The notes: generated from the sequence alone by a model not told the origin. A DNA stretch of 64,000 bases from Pontibacillus halophilus JSM 076056 = DSM 19796 (GCF_000425205.1 NZ_AULI01000001.1:1-64000); one strand, 5' to 3'; numbered from the stretch's first letter, positions 25,994-35,209 are shown. Made by a program: numbers and translations.

Positions 25994-26782
25994 TTGTCCC
26001 TACTAGCCGAAGAACGAAAGAAAGAGATTACCCAGCTGCTTGAACATCAAGGAAGAGTAAAGGTCAACGAACTTGCAGATCGATTGAATGTCTCAACCGA
26101 AACCATCCGTCGTTACCTGGATGACCTTGAAGGAGAGCAGAAGCTGAAGAAAGTATACGGAGGGGCAATCCCTGTCGAACAGGAGAAGGAACTTCCTCAC
26201 TACGAACGGACGTCGCTTCATTCTGAGGCGAAGAAGCTAATTGGAAAGCTTGCAGCAGATGAAGTAAACGACCATGACCGCATCGTCATTGATGAAGGAA
26301 GCACTCCTCTTCATATGATTCCGTTTCTATCAACGAAGAAGAATCTTACCATTATGACATGCTCCATCCCGGCATTGAACCAACTCGTAGACTATCAGAA
26401 ACGCCAGCAGCTCGATGCACGCATCCTCTTCATAGGTGGTGAAGTGAGTGTAGAACATTTACGTGTGTCTGGATCGATTGCTGAGAAGATGATGGAGGAC
26501 TTCTACGTGAACAAGGCCTTCATTGCAGCAGATGGTGTGCATATTGACCACGGCGTAACGAGCTACGATCCGAACAAAGCCTTATTTACGAAGAAGCTAA
26601 TGGAGCAATCTGAACAGAACTACATTATGGCCGACTCTTCTAAGGTCGGGCTACGCACCTACGTAAAGATGGCTACACTTGATGACATTCATACCATCGT
26701 AAGCAATGAAGCACCTCCTAGTAACTGGACTGCTTCTCTAGAGTCAACAGCTACCAACTGGCTCTATCCTAAGAACGCTTAA
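25994..26782 (+). CDS. DeoR-family regulator, probable phosphonate-operon repressor
   Basis: This 262-residue regulator has an N-terminal HTH (about 5-55: EERKKEITQLLEHQGRVKVNELADRLNVSTETIRRYLDDLE) and a C-terminal DeoRC sensor domain with the conserved IVIDEGST, GGEV and ADSSKVG. DeoR proteins usually respond to phosphorylated intermediates. The gene begins 74 bp after phnW on the same strand with a TTG start and AGAGGTG ahead. A role in controlling the phosphonate operon is inferred from position only. Confidence 0.88.
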   Translation: MSLLAEERKKEITQLLEHQGRVKVNELADRLNVSTETIRRYLDDLEGEQKLKKVYGGAIPVEQEKELPHYERTSLHSEAKKLIGKLAADEVNDHDRIVIDEGSTPLHMIPFLSTKKNLTIMTCSIPALNQLVDYQKRQQLDARILFIGGEVSVEHLRVSGSIAEKMMEDFYVNKAFIAADGVHIDHGVTSYDPNKALFTKKLMEQSEQNYIMADSSKVGLRTYVKMATLDDIHTIVSNEAPPSNWTASLESTATNWLYPKNA

Positions 26783-26785
26783 AAC

Positions 26786-26827
26786 GAAAAAAGGGAACTT
26801 CCTTGGTTAAGGAAGTTCCCTTTCGTT
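26786..26827. terminator. Terminator between deoR and BCCT genes
   Basis: A 15-bp perfect stem (AAAGGGAACTTCCTT 26790-26804 with AAGGAAGTTCCCTTT 26809-26823) has an A-rich left side, so it serves both convergent genes. Confidence 0.93.
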
Positions 26828-26840
26828 GTTTCATAGTTAC

Positions 26841-28364
26841 TTAAGAGCTTTGTTGATAAGATTCTTTTGATTCTTGCTGATACTGCATTTTCTGATGGTC
26901 TTCTTTCAATGCAACGGACAGCGACCAAACCATCATAAGGAGTATGATGGTGAATGGAAAGGCAGACACGATGGACGCCGTTTGCAGAGCACCGAGACCT
27001 CCTGAGTAAAGAAGCACTCCTGCTGTCGCTGCTTGAATCACACCCCAGCTTAGTTTAACGACATTTGGTGGATTTAAGCTTCCGTTAGTCGTTTGCATAC
27101 CAAGTACGAACGTTGCAGAGTCCGCTGAAGTAATGAAGAACGTGCTGATTAGCACAATCGCAATAATCGTTAGTACAATCCCGAATGGGAATGACTCAAA
27201 TGTACCGAATAAAGCAGATTCAGTTGCTAAATCCGTAAGTCCAGTGTTCACTCCGTCAAGTTCTTGCTTCAGACTAGAACCACCGAATACGGCGAACCAG
27301 AACATACTGAATAGACTTGGAACGAGAAGAACGCCTGTGACGAATTCACGAATCGTACGTCCTTTCGATACACGGGCAATGAACGTTCCTACGAATGGAG
27401 ACCAAGCAATAAACCATGCCCAATAGAATACTGTCCATCCTTGAATCCATTCATTGTAATCTGACGTTAACGGTGCCATTTGGAAACTTTGAATCGGTAG
27501 GTTCTGGAAATAAGAACCTAACGTAGAAGAAAAGATATCCATGATGAACACAGACGGTCCAAGAATAATCGTTAGTAGAATTAATCCAAGCGCCAGAACA
27601 ATATTTGTGTTACTCAAATATTTAATCCCTTTGCTTAGACCTGTCCAAGCAGAAATCATAAATAGAACCGTAACGATGGCAATAATTACGAACTGAGTCG
27701 AGATGTTGTTCTCAATGTCAGTGATGAACGCAAGTCCGCCCCCAATCTGGGAAGCTCCAAGACCTAGTGATGTCGCTACACCAAAGATTGTGGCAAATAC
27801 CGCAATGACATCAATCGTTTTCCCGATTGGGCCGTATACGCGGTCTCCAAGGATCGGCTTGAATGTGGCACTGATGACGCCAGGTGCACCGCGACGGAAT
27901 TTAAAGTAGGCAATCCCAAGCGCAATTACGGTGTAAATGGCCCATGTATGGAAGCCCCAGTGGAAGAAGGAGTAACGCAACGCGTCACGAGCAGCTTCAA
28001 CCGATTCTGGCTCAGCCTGTGGAGGAGTGGCAAAGTGAGCAAGTGGTTCTGCAGATCCCCAGAACACAAGCCCTATTCCCATACCTGCACTGAATAGCAT
28101 GGCAAACCAGGTAACCTTGTTGTACTCCGGTCGGTCGTCTGGCTTTCCTAGACGAATCTTACCATAAGGACTGAATATTAAATAAATCGAAAAGACCAAG
28201 AAAACTGTTACGGATAGTAGATAGAACCATCCAAACTTAGAAGTAAGAAATCCTTGAATATCACTTGATACTTCACCAAGATGAGTTGGAGCAAATGCAC
28301 CCCACAGTACGAAAATGGCGGAAATTGCAAGTGAAATCCAAAATACACTTGTTACTTTCTTCAT
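26841..28364 (-). CDS. BCCT-family osmolyte transporter
   Basis: This 507-residue secondary transporter has about twelve membrane helices and the BCCT signature GMGIGLVFWGSAEPL (about 87-101). The substrate-box-like tryptophan segment ISAWTGLSKGIKYLSNTN lies near residue 245. These carriers import glycine betaine, choline or related trimethylammonium solutes with sodium; in Bacillus the counterpart is OpuD. The start at 28364 has AAAGGGGA ahead. A SigA-like promoter lies at 28430-28457 on the minus strand. Substrate choice between betaine and choline is not decided by sequence. Confidence 0.93.
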   Translation of the reverse strand: MKKVTSVFWISLAISAIFVLWGAFAPTHLGEVSSDIQGFLTSKFGWFYLLSVTVFLVFSIYLIFSPYGKIRLGKPDDRPEYNKVTWFAMLFSAGMGIGLVFWGSAEPLAHFATPPQAEPESVEAARDALRYSFFHWGFHTWAIYTVIALGIAYFKFRRGAPGVISATFKPILGDRVYGPIGKTIDVIAVFATIFGVATSLGLGASQIGGGLAFITDIENNISTQFVIIAIVTVLFMISAWTGLSKGIKYLSNTNIVLALGLILLTIILGPSVFIMDIFSSTLGSYFQNLPIQSFQMAPLTSDYNEWIQGWTVFYWAWFIAWSPFVGTFIARVSKGRTIREFVTGVLLVPSLFSMFWFAVFGGSSLKQELDGVNTGLTDLATESALFGTFESFPFGIVLTIIAIVLISTFFITSADSATFVLGMQTTNGSLNPPNVVKLSWGVIQAATAGVLLYSGGLGALQTASIVSAFPFTIILLMMVWSLSVALKEDHQKMQYQQESKESYQQSS

Positions 28365-28429
28365 AAGTATCCCCTTTCTTTGTTTCATTTATAAAGTTTA
28401 ATCTGTACAAACGTTTCATTCCGAAAATA

Positions 28430-28457
28430 ATTTTATCACTTATATCACAAAATGCAA
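28430..28457 (-). promoter_or_regulatory. Promoter candidate for BCCT gene
   Basis: On the minus strand TTGCAT (28452-28457), a 16-bp spacer and TAAAAT (28430-28435) form a SigA-like promoter 66 bp ahead of the start codon. Confidence 0.5.
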
Positions 28458-28860
28458 TGAATAAACTTCTTTTTTCAACAAAATTTTGCGTGGGTACTCC
28501 TCACTAAACCTTCTTTTTCTTTATGTGGAATAGACTTCATCCTTCTCTTGAACTAGTGATGTTTTATCGGTGGGGCATTCGGTGAACCCTTGTGGGAGAC
28601 TGGATGTTCAATGGTAAATTCTATCCCTTTCTGCTCCCCTTCTCATCTCTCACCTAGCAACTTACACATCGTCCATTCTTACAATCATCAAAGCCCTCTT
28701 CCCTTACCATTAAATCTAAATTTGTAGAACCTTGTAACATTATAAGAACCTTCGTCGAATCCCCTATTAAAGCTTAAGAAAACGGGAAAGGTTTGTTACT
28801 TTAAGATAGATAAGGGTTCCTTTATTTGGGACTGATTACTTTCCTAAGGGAGTGGATGGC
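28458..28860. other. Intergenic stretch, no gene seen
   Basis: This region between the divergent BCCT and ATP-grasp genes is AT-rich and pyrimidine-rich in parts. It contains no reading frame with a credible ribosome binding site and no strong hairpin. It should hold the ATP-grasp promoter, but no convincing -35/-10 pair was found. Confidence 0.5.
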
Positions 28861-30129
28861 ATGAAGCTCGACGAACTAGATCTTGATTCATCTGTACAGG
28901 AAACCGAAGACCGACCAAAGACGAAGCCATATTTGACTGCGTTAATCGGATGGAGCATTCCAGCAATAGAGGCTGCCCATCGCTTAAACCGACCATTCGT
29001 AGTGGTAGGTCCAATTGGGTTCGAAGAATATGCGGAGAAGCATGACATTGCCTTTATCGGTTGGGACTTTAACCGAATGAACGATAGTTCTGACCGCCTT
29101 TATTTGCAACTGAAAGACATGGGGGTAGAGCTTGCGGTGCCTCTTTATGAAGAGTGTGTAGAATGGGCTGGTGCGTTGAATGCACGCTTCCGGGAAGAAC
29201 CAAGATTGTTCAACCGTTCCCTCCTTCTACGAGACAAGGGGCTTATGAAGCGTAAAGCACAAATCGCCGGGATTAAAGTTGGTGTATTTGAAGAGGCAAG
29301 AAGCACAGAAGATGTTAAACGCTTCTTAAAGCGAGTGAATGATGCACTACTCAAGATGGATGGGGATTACTATGAGCCAATCCACGTTAAACCGCTAGAC
29401 AAAGCAGGATCTGTTGGCCACTTAGCCATTGATCGATTAGAAGATGTTGCGAAACTAACAGAAGAAGATTTCCCTTTGTTAATGGAAAGTCATCTAGACG
29501 GACAGGAATTCTCCTGTGAGGCTTTCGTTCATAAAGGTAAAATCCAATTCCTGAACATTACAGAGTACATTCGCCTTGGCTATTCAAACTTTGTGCCTGC
29601 TTCCGCATCCTTAGAAGAGAAGCGTCCACTCATTCATAAAGCGATTGAACAGCTTATTGAAGCGTTTGAAATTGAATATGGAGTTATCCACCCAGAGTAT
29701 TTCATCATGCCTGATGGAACGCTTCATTTTGGTGAGGTTGCTGCGCGTGTACCGGGTGGCCATATCTTCGACCTTATTGAGAAGGCTCATGGATTTAATG
29801 CCTATGAAGCCCAAATTCTGTGTAGTGATCCGAACACAACTGAAGAAGAGCTCGCACAATTCTTCCCTTCCCCTACGGACTCAAGCGAATATGCAGGATG
29901 TCTGATGGTTCATCCACATGTGGATTATGTAGAAGAATTAACGGTACCAGAAGAACTTGAACAGCATCCGTATTTTGAGAAGCATGACATGTTTACACCT
30001 CCACAAGGAAAAGTTGCTCAGACAGATGGCTTTGGAAACCACTACGGCACCATCTTCTTTAAAGGGGAAGACCCAGAAGAGATGCGTAACCTACTTAAGA
30101 TGTACGAAGAGTACAACTTCTTTAGGTAA
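28861..30129 (+). CDS. ATP-grasp ligase of unknown substrate
   Basis: This 422-residue protein has a preATP-grasp N-terminal domain (about 20-110). Its ATP-grasp core contains a nucleotide-binding segment HVKPLDKAGSVGHLAIDRLEDV (about 176-197), LLMESHLDGQEFSCEAFVHKG (about 207-227) and the metal-binding FGEVAARVPGGHIFDLIEKAHG (about 295-316). This matches carboxylate-amine ligases such as those joining amino acids. The start is the ATG at 28861 with AAGGGAGTGG ahead; a GTG at 28852 is inside that site. It is followed 15 bp later by a 652-residue gene and the two form one operon. The product is unknown; a peptide or amino-acid conjugate is a reasonable inference. Confidence 0.85.
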   Translation: MKLDELDLDSSVQETEDRPKTKPYLTALIGWSIPAIEAAHRLNRPFVVVGPIGFEEYAEKHDIAFIGWDFNRMNDSSDRLYLQLKDMGVELAVPLYEECVEWAGALNARFREEPRLFNRSLLLRDKGLMKRKAQIAGIKVGVFEEARSTEDVKRFLKRVNDALLKMDGDYYEPIHVKPLDKAGSVGHLAIDRLEDVAKLTEEDFPLLMESHLDGQEFSCEAFVHKGKIQFLNITEYIRLGYSNFVPASASLEEKRPLIHKAIEQLIEAFEIEYGVIHPEYFIMPDGTLHFGEVAARVPGGHIFDLIEKAHGFNAYEAQILCSDPNTTEEELAQFFPSPTDSSEYAGCLMVHPHVDYVEELTVPEELEQHPYFEKHDMFTPPQGKVAQTDGFGNHYGTIFFKGEDPEEMRNLLKMYEEYNFFR

Positions 30130-30144
30130 GAAAGGAGAGTCACT

Positions 30145-32103
30145 ATGGCTGAACCTACTCAAATTAAAGAAGAGCGGTTTACGACTGCGTTGGAACAGTT
30201 GAAGCAGTCCCCGCCATTTGCGAAAGCGAAATATCAGACGGATGTCTACCAAGAAGCGAATCGGCTTCTACAGACGAAAGCTGGTTTAGAGCTTTTATAC
30301 CAGTATGCTGACCAGTATGACGAGAGCGGCGTGTTTCAAGATGGGCCTTGGGAGAAAGCCGAAAAGCTCCAACCCCCACTTGTTGCAGGTTCTCTCCAAG
30401 CCAAAGGATTGCCGATGATTATTGAAGTGCTTAGCGAGCTGCGAATGTTGGCACTCGCTAAGGACAAATATTCCCACCCTGTTGTCACACCATCGATGGC
30501 GGAAGAATTTCTGAACGAAGTCATGGTACTCAACTTAGACCTTCTCTTTCCGAATGCCTCGGAAAGCTCTCGGATTGAGAAACGAGAGAACCTACACCTA
30601 TCCCAACAACTGCTGCAATTTATTATCAAATACCTCTCCCCTAAAGCCATTGTGACCACACTTGTGAAAGAAATACAGCGCTTAACCGCCCAACGTCCGA
30701 TTATGATTAACCGTACCGTCTCCATGATTGCCATGGCGAAGGAATTACTCGCATCAGGAGACGAATCGTATGAAGCTGAAACGTTGAAGGAATACATTTC
30801 AGCCATTGAAGGTCCTTCCCTGCTGAGCCGCCAATATCCACAGGTACAGCGGTATCGGATTCAACTGAAGGACTTGTCTAAACAAGAGTTAATTTCTGAA
30901 AGTAAATCCTTTGCTACCTCCATGAGGCATACGGGTCTCGTAGCGCCACAGCATGCGACGTTAGTTCGGTTCTTAAACCGTCATGCGCCTGAAGTGCTCC
31001 CCTTTGCCCTTGGGCTTAATAGCAAAGGAAAAGCAAATTTAGAGGAACATGCAGAACTTGTTGGTCAGGTAATCAAGACCGCAATCTACCCTGCGACGAA
31101 ACAGTCGATTTACGGGCTTGCACTCATGCTTGAACGAGGCGTGCTCTCATCGGCACCTGTTACACCTGGACTCCGTCGACTCATCGAACTTGATATTCGT
31201 GCAGACGTTCGTAACACTTTGTTCCAGGCTGCACATCAAGGGGACGGACTTACAGCAAATACACTGCTCCTATCAGGCGTAATTAACGTACTCGGACAGC
31301 CGCTAGGCGTTGGCCAAGGCATGAATCCAACGTGTCAGGCTGCACGGGGTATTAGTCTATGGGCTCAGCACGCTCCTGGAATGCTCCTAGAACTGATTCC
31401 GCGTGCGGCGCGAGATGGTGACCTTGACTTTACATTTGAGGGAGTCCAAATCCATTCGAAGGATTTATCAGGTGGGCTGGCTCCGGAATTACATAAGGAG
31501 CTTGACCCTGTGTCTCTCGTTCTCGTCCCTCACCTCGACCGTATTTACAGTGAGATGATGACCCGCGTTTCGTTACGTGGAGAAGACGGGCATCGATGGG
31601 TCAATCCTTCTTTCTATGGAAGCTGGGTACAGCGGGGGTTCTCGACTGCCATTGATCCTATTACAGGCAACATCGTAGATTATGCCGGCTTTGTCCGCTT
31701 GTTCTATGCCACACATCACCCAGAGTACAACGATGACTATGAGTTGATCTATCCGAACCCTGTTGGCATATTCATTACGAATGTCCATGGGAAAATGCTC
31801 GGATTCCATGCTGTGTCCATCCAGCGAATTGCGAAGTTTAACGAACAGTATCGCATTTACTTCTATAACCCGAACAACGACAGCTCCCAAAACTGGGGAC
31901 AAGGAATCGAACCGACCGTACTCGGACATGGCGAGCTAGAAGGCGAATGCTCGCTTCCTTTCCATGAGTTCGTGTCTCGACTCTATGCGTATCATTACAA
32001 CCCGTACGAACAAGGCGAGTCCTATGCTGTCGAGGATGAACATGTCCATCAAGTTCAACAACTCGCAAAAGCTAGCTGGGGACAAGAATATACGTGGATG
32101 TAG
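30145..32103 (+). CDS. Uncharacterised 652-residue partner of the ATP-grasp gene
   Basis: I do not recognise this family by name. The protein is soluble with no signal peptide. The first 340 residues are mainly helical. The C-terminal part has features of a papain- or transglutaminase-like fold: Cys397 at a helix start in GMNPTCQAARGISLWAQ, His555 in KMLGFHAVSIQRI on a strand, and Asn575-Asn578/Asp579 in IYFYNPNNDSSQNWG on the next strand. That order (Cys, His, Asn/Asp) is the one expected of a catalytic triad, but this is my reading, not a domain hit. It is cotranscribed with the ATP-grasp ligase, which suggests it makes, modifies or cleaves the ligase product. A terminator follows. Confidence 0.8.
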   Translation: MAEPTQIKEERFTTALEQLKQSPPFAKAKYQTDVYQEANRLLQTKAGLELLYQYADQYDESGVFQDGPWEKAEKLQPPLVAGSLQAKGLPMIIEVLSELRMLALAKDKYSHPVVTPSMAEEFLNEVMVLNLDLLFPNASESSRIEKRENLHLSQQLLQFIIKYLSPKAIVTTLVKEIQRLTAQRPIMINRTVSMIAMAKELLASGDESYEAETLKEYISAIEGPSLLSRQYPQVQRYRIQLKDLSKQELISESKSFATSMRHTGLVAPQHATLVRFLNRHAPEVLPFALGLNSKGKANLEEHAELVGQVIKTAIYPATKQSIYGLALMLERGVLSSAPVTPGLRRLIELDIRADVRNTLFQAAHQGDGLTANTLLLSGVINVLGQPLGVGQGMNPTCQAARGISLWAQHAPGMLLELIPRAARDGDLDFTFEGVQIHSKDLSGGLAPELHKELDPVSLVLVPHLDRIYSEMMTRVSLRGEDGHRWVNPSFYGSWVQRGFSTAIDPITGNIVDYAGFVRLFYATHHPEYNDDYELIYPNPVGIFITNVHGKMLGFHAVSIQRIAKFNEQYRIYFYNPNNDSSQNWGQGIEPTVLGHGELEGECSLPFHEFVSRLYAYHYNPYEQGESYAVEDEHVHQVQQLAKASWGQEYTWM

Positions 32104-32106
32104 AAG

Positions 32107-32140
32107 AAGACCGTCAGTGGCATACTGACGGTCTTTCTGT
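32107..32140 (+). terminator. Terminator after ATP-grasp operon
   Basis: AAGACCGTCAGT (32107-32118) and ACTGACGGTCTT (32124-32135) form a perfect 12-bp stem followed by TCTGT. The T-run is short but the hairpin is strong. Confidence 0.8.
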
Positions 32141-32198
32141 ATCCTATGTATAAGACAACCTTCATTCTCCGTATGTATGGTATAAAGGGGGGAGAATG

Positions 32199-32762
32199 AT
32201 GGACATTCTACTTGCATCTGGAGGTTGCTTAGCAGCTGGGATCTACATTGGATATCGACTATCAACGTCAAGGCGCAAATCGAAACAAACCGAGACCCTC
32301 CACGTGTTCTTCTCAAGAACCTCCCCATCATTGAAGCCATCCATTACCGATACCATCTCTCAGGCTGAGGCTACGATTGAGGTGGCCACCTCCCTACTGA
32401 CCGACCGAAATATTATTGGTGAACTGTGCCACGCTTCGAAACGCGGGGTCCGTGTAAGAGTACTAGTAGACCGACATCAACTCACAGATGACAGCGACTG
32501 TATTAAGCTCGCCCGCCTCCTTCACGACTACGGTGTTCAAATCAAGACGCATCAACATGAAGGGACATTGAATCTATCCCTCCTCTTGTGTGATAAGCAG
32601 CAACTGCTTACGGGCTCTCCTCCTTTTAGTCGGCACGCCTTCCAACACAACGATGAAATTCTCTTTCTATGCAAAGAATCCTCCGCCATCCATACGTGTT
32701 CACGCCGCTTTGAAGAAATGTGGGATGAAGCGGTGAGCTATGCCTTTTACTCCTATAAATAA
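32199..32762 (+). CDS. Membrane-anchored PLD-like protein, single degenerate HKD
   Basis: This 187-residue protein has an N-terminal membrane helix (about 3-20). A single phospholipase-D-like half domain follows, with FSRTSPSLKPSITDTISQAEATIEVATSLLTDRNIIGEL and RGVRVRVLVDRHQLTD. The HKD region reads HQHEGTLNLSLLLCDKQQLLTGSPPFS: the histidine, aspartate and GS are present, but the lysine two places after the histidine is replaced. Single-HKD proteins such as Nuc dimerise to form one site; with this change it may bind rather than cleave. Start at 32199 (or 32196) with AAAGGGGGGAG ahead. Confidence 0.75.
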   Translation: MDILLASGGCLAAGIYIGYRLSTSRRKSKQTETLHVFFSRTSPSLKPSITDTISQAEATIEVATSLLTDRNIIGELCHASKRGVRVRVLVDRHQLTDDSDCIKLARLLHDYGVQIKTHQHEGTLNLSLLLCDKQQLLTGSPPFSRHAFQHNDEILFLCKESSAIHTCSRRFEEMWDEAVSYAFYSYK

Positions 32763-32841
32763 TGAATATCCTATTGAAAATCGAAACACATGACCTTTCT
32801 TCTAAACTTTGATACATTGAAGTAGAAATGAGGTGGAAAAA

Positions 32842-33759
32842 ATGAACATTACAATTCTTGGCGCAGGGGCTTTAGGCGCTTATTTCGGAGCCCGTTGGCA
32901 GGAAGCGGGCGCACATGTCCAGTTCCTCGTTCGACCCGGGCGAGCACGACAATTACGTACATATGGCATGCACGTTGTAAGTGTACATGGTGATGTGACC
33001 ATTAAGGATCCAACTATTGTGGAAAAGACTGAGAACCTTGATGAGACCGACCTTGTCGTAGTAGGCGTGAAAGGCTATCACCTGCAAGGAGCATTGCCCA
33101 CGCTGAAGACTCTCGTTGAAGGCGGAGCGAAAGTATTGCCACTCCTAAATGGGATTGAACATTTGTATACGCTGCAGAAGGAACTTGGGGAAGAGAACGT
33201 TCTTGGCGGGCTTTCGTATATCATTGCAACGTTAGATGATCGTGGACATGTTGTTCATACGAGCGACTTGCACGACATTCACTTCGGCCCACTTCATCCA
33301 TCTCAACATGACGTATGCCGGAAGTTAACGGAAGTGAGTAATGGAGCAACGATGCGAACGCTAGAAAGTGAACATATTCTAACTGACATGTGGCAGAAGT
33401 ATATGTTCATTACCGCATTCAGTGGGATTACGACTGCAAGTGATCTTGAGATTGGTAAAGTACGCGCGGAACCTTCGACGCTACAAGCAGCGAAGAAAGT
33501 GCTTCAAGAAATGAAACAGTTAGCTTTAGGATACGAAATTCCATTGACGGACAAGCACGTAGCAGCTGGTCTCTCTAAGATCGATACACTCCCAGCTGAA
33601 GCGACTTCTTCCATGCATCAAGACAAACGAAAAGGCCTCCCTTTAGAGGTCGACCATTTACACGGCGGTGCGCTTCGGCTAGCAGAGAACATCGGAATTT
33701 CCTTACCATCTATTGAAATGATTCATGCCTTAATTAAGCCGTATGAACGCGGGGACTAA
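32842..33759 (+). CDS. panE: 2-Dehydropantoate 2-reductase family protein
   Basis: This 305-residue NADPH-dependent reductase is of the ketopantoate reductase (ApbA/PanE) family, which acts in pantothenate synthesis. The N-terminal Rossmann motif is ILGAGALGAYFGARW (residues 4-18), and LLNGIEHL (about 98-105) matches the conserved asparagine-containing NGV/I segment. The C-terminal helical domain contains MWQKYMFITAFSGITTASD with the family lysine. Bacillus genomes carry more than one paralogue, so the true substrate may differ. Start ATG 32842 with AGGTGG ahead. Confidence 0.87.
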   Translation: MNITILGAGALGAYFGARWQEAGAHVQFLVRPGRARQLRTYGMHVVSVHGDVTIKDPTIVEKTENLDETDLVVVGVKGYHLQGALPTLKTLVEGGAKVLPLLNGIEHLYTLQKELGEENVLGGLSYIIATLDDRGHVVHTSDLHDIHFGPLHPSQHDVCRKLTEVSNGATMRTLESEHILTDMWQKYMFITAFSGITTASDLEIGKVRAEPSTLQAAKKVLQEMKQLALGYEIPLTDKHVAAGLSKIDTLPAEATSSMHQDKRKGLPLEVDHLHGGALRLAENIGISLPSIEMIHALIKPYERGD

Positions 33760-33762
33760 TTT

Positions 33763-33788
33763 ATGAGAGGGCACCCCCCTCTCATTTA
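33763..33788. terminator. Hairpin between convergent genes
   Basis: ATGAGAGGG (33763-33771) and CCCTCTCAT (33777-33785) form a 9-bp stem with short T/A runs on either side. It overlaps the end of the HpaB-type gene. Confidence 0.65.
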
Positions 33789-35209
33789 GTATCCTTCAAC
33801 AGTTGACTTACCAACGCTAGGCCATCATCCTTTGGATAGATATCATAGATCATCTTCGCCAAGCGGACCGCATCTCCAAAGAAGAAGCGTTCATAGAGTG
33901 TTTGCCTCGTTCCAAATGGGCTCATGCATATATCCCATGCTAAGCGAAACAAACGAACCTTCTCTTTCCCATCAGCAACATCTGTTTGCAAATAATACGA
34001 TAGCTTCTCCCCAACTTCAGACTCGAAATCTTTCTCTGAGAACAACGTAATCATTCCGCTTGCCCCTAGTTGTTCAATGATTTCTGTGAACCTTGGGTAT
34101 GTCTCTTGAAAGGTGTTCACCGCCACTAATAGAGGAATTCGATTCGGAATATAATAGCCATCCATCTTCTCTCCAGATTGTTCTGCGTAATGTAACAACG
34201 CACGCATGCTCTCTAGCCCTTTCGCTATTTGTGCGACCTTTAGTTGAACGTGCTCATATTCCCCAATCCCGATGGCGTCTACAACAGACTGAGCAATCCC
34301 AAGTAGTAGTTCTGTCTTCACGACCTGTCTCGATACAATTGTATGAAGGGTAAGTGGTGTGAAGTACCCTTTCACATATAGCTGATGAGTCGCCAGAATG
34401 TCCTCATAAATAAACACACGCTCCCACGGTACAAGCACCTCATCAAATACAACAAGTGCATCATTTTCATCGAAGCGTGAGGACAGGGGCGCATTATACT
34501 GAATATCGTCCCATTTAAATGACTCTCGACAATGATAGGAGATGCCTTTCGTATTCGTTGGCACCGAGAATAAATAAGCATGGCGCTTATCTGCAACACC
34601 TGGGGCAGAATAGACGAGCAATTCATCCGTCATCCCACCTTGCGTCGCCAAGAGCTTGGCGCCTTTCACAACAATGCCTTCTTGGTTCGTCTTTACCACA
34701 TGCGCATTCATACAATCATCATCAAGCATCGCCAACTGTGAACGATTTCGTTGTGGGTTCATAAACGTATGGGTGAAGGAATAATCCTTCTCACACGCTT
34801 CTTCGTAGAAAGCAACAAGACGGTCAGGATGGACGGTTTCACTCTTCTGAAGGTGAATCGTTGACATGCGGAAGGCCGTTAACACCGTATTCATGTAATC
34901 CGGGCTTCTTCCCATCAATCCCCCTGTATGCCTAGCCCAAGCCTCCGTTAACTTTCGTCTAGCGATGAGGTCTTCAATTGTAAGAGGGATTTTGTACGAA
35001 TTGCTGACCCGCTTCCCTGTCGTGTCTTGGCGGAAGGAAAGTTCAGGACTGGCATGTTGAATGTCGTACAACTCTGCCTGTGTACGCATCACCCCGCTAA
35101 ATGCACGATGACTGGATAGCTCCCCTACAATGCGTTCCCCATCCATCCAGATGTCCGCCTTCAACCTATTGATTCGCCAAAGATACTCTTTGCCTGTAAT
35201 AATCGACAT
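33782..35209 (-). CDS. 4-Hydroxyphenylacetate 3-monooxygenase-type oxygenase (HpaB family)
   Basis: This 475-residue flavin-dependent hydroxylase is of the acyl-CoA-dehydrogenase-like HpaB group. Visible signatures are TFMNPQRNRSQ (about 127-137), VKGAKLLATQGGMTDELLV and the VFDEVLVPWERVFIYED segment near 265-281. It resembles B. subtilis YoaI. These oxygenases need reduced FAD from a separate reductase (HpaC), which is not adjacent here. The start at 35209 (AAGGGGG then ATGAGT then ATG) is preferred because the upstream in-frame starts are too close to, or ahead of, the ribosome site. Substrate is probably a phenolic compound. Confidence 0.87.
   Translation of the reverse strand: MSIITGKEYLWRINRLKADIWMDGERIVGELSSHRAFSGVMRTQAELYDIQHASPELSFRQDTTGKRVSNSYKIPLTIEDLIARRKLTEAWARHTGGLMGRSPDYMNTVLTAFRMSTIHLQKSETVHPDRLVAFYEEACEKDYSFTHTFMNPQRNRSQLAMLDDDCMNAHVVKTNQEGIVVKGAKLLATQGGMTDELLVYSAPGVADKRHAYLFSVPTNTKGISYHCRESFKWDDIQYNAPLSSRFDENDALVVFDEVLVPWERVFIYEDILATHQLYVKGYFTPLTLHTIVSRQVVKTELLLGIAQSVVDAIGIGEYEHVQLKVAQIAKGLESMRALLHYAEQSGEKMDGYYIPNRIPLLVAVNTFQETYPRFTEIIEQLGASGMITLFSEKDFESEVGEKLSYYLQTDVADGKEKVRLFRLAWDICMSPFGTRQTLYERFFFGDAVRLAKMIYDIYPKDDGLALVSQLLKDTK

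Noticed and set aside
28523-28585. A 20-residue ATG frame in the 28.4-28.8 kb gap
   Set aside because: No ribosome binding site and no sign of function.
28780-28820. A SigB promoter ahead of the ATP-grasp operon (GGTTTG ... GGGTTC)
   Set aside because: The spacer is about 17 bp, too long for SigB, and the -10 match is poor.
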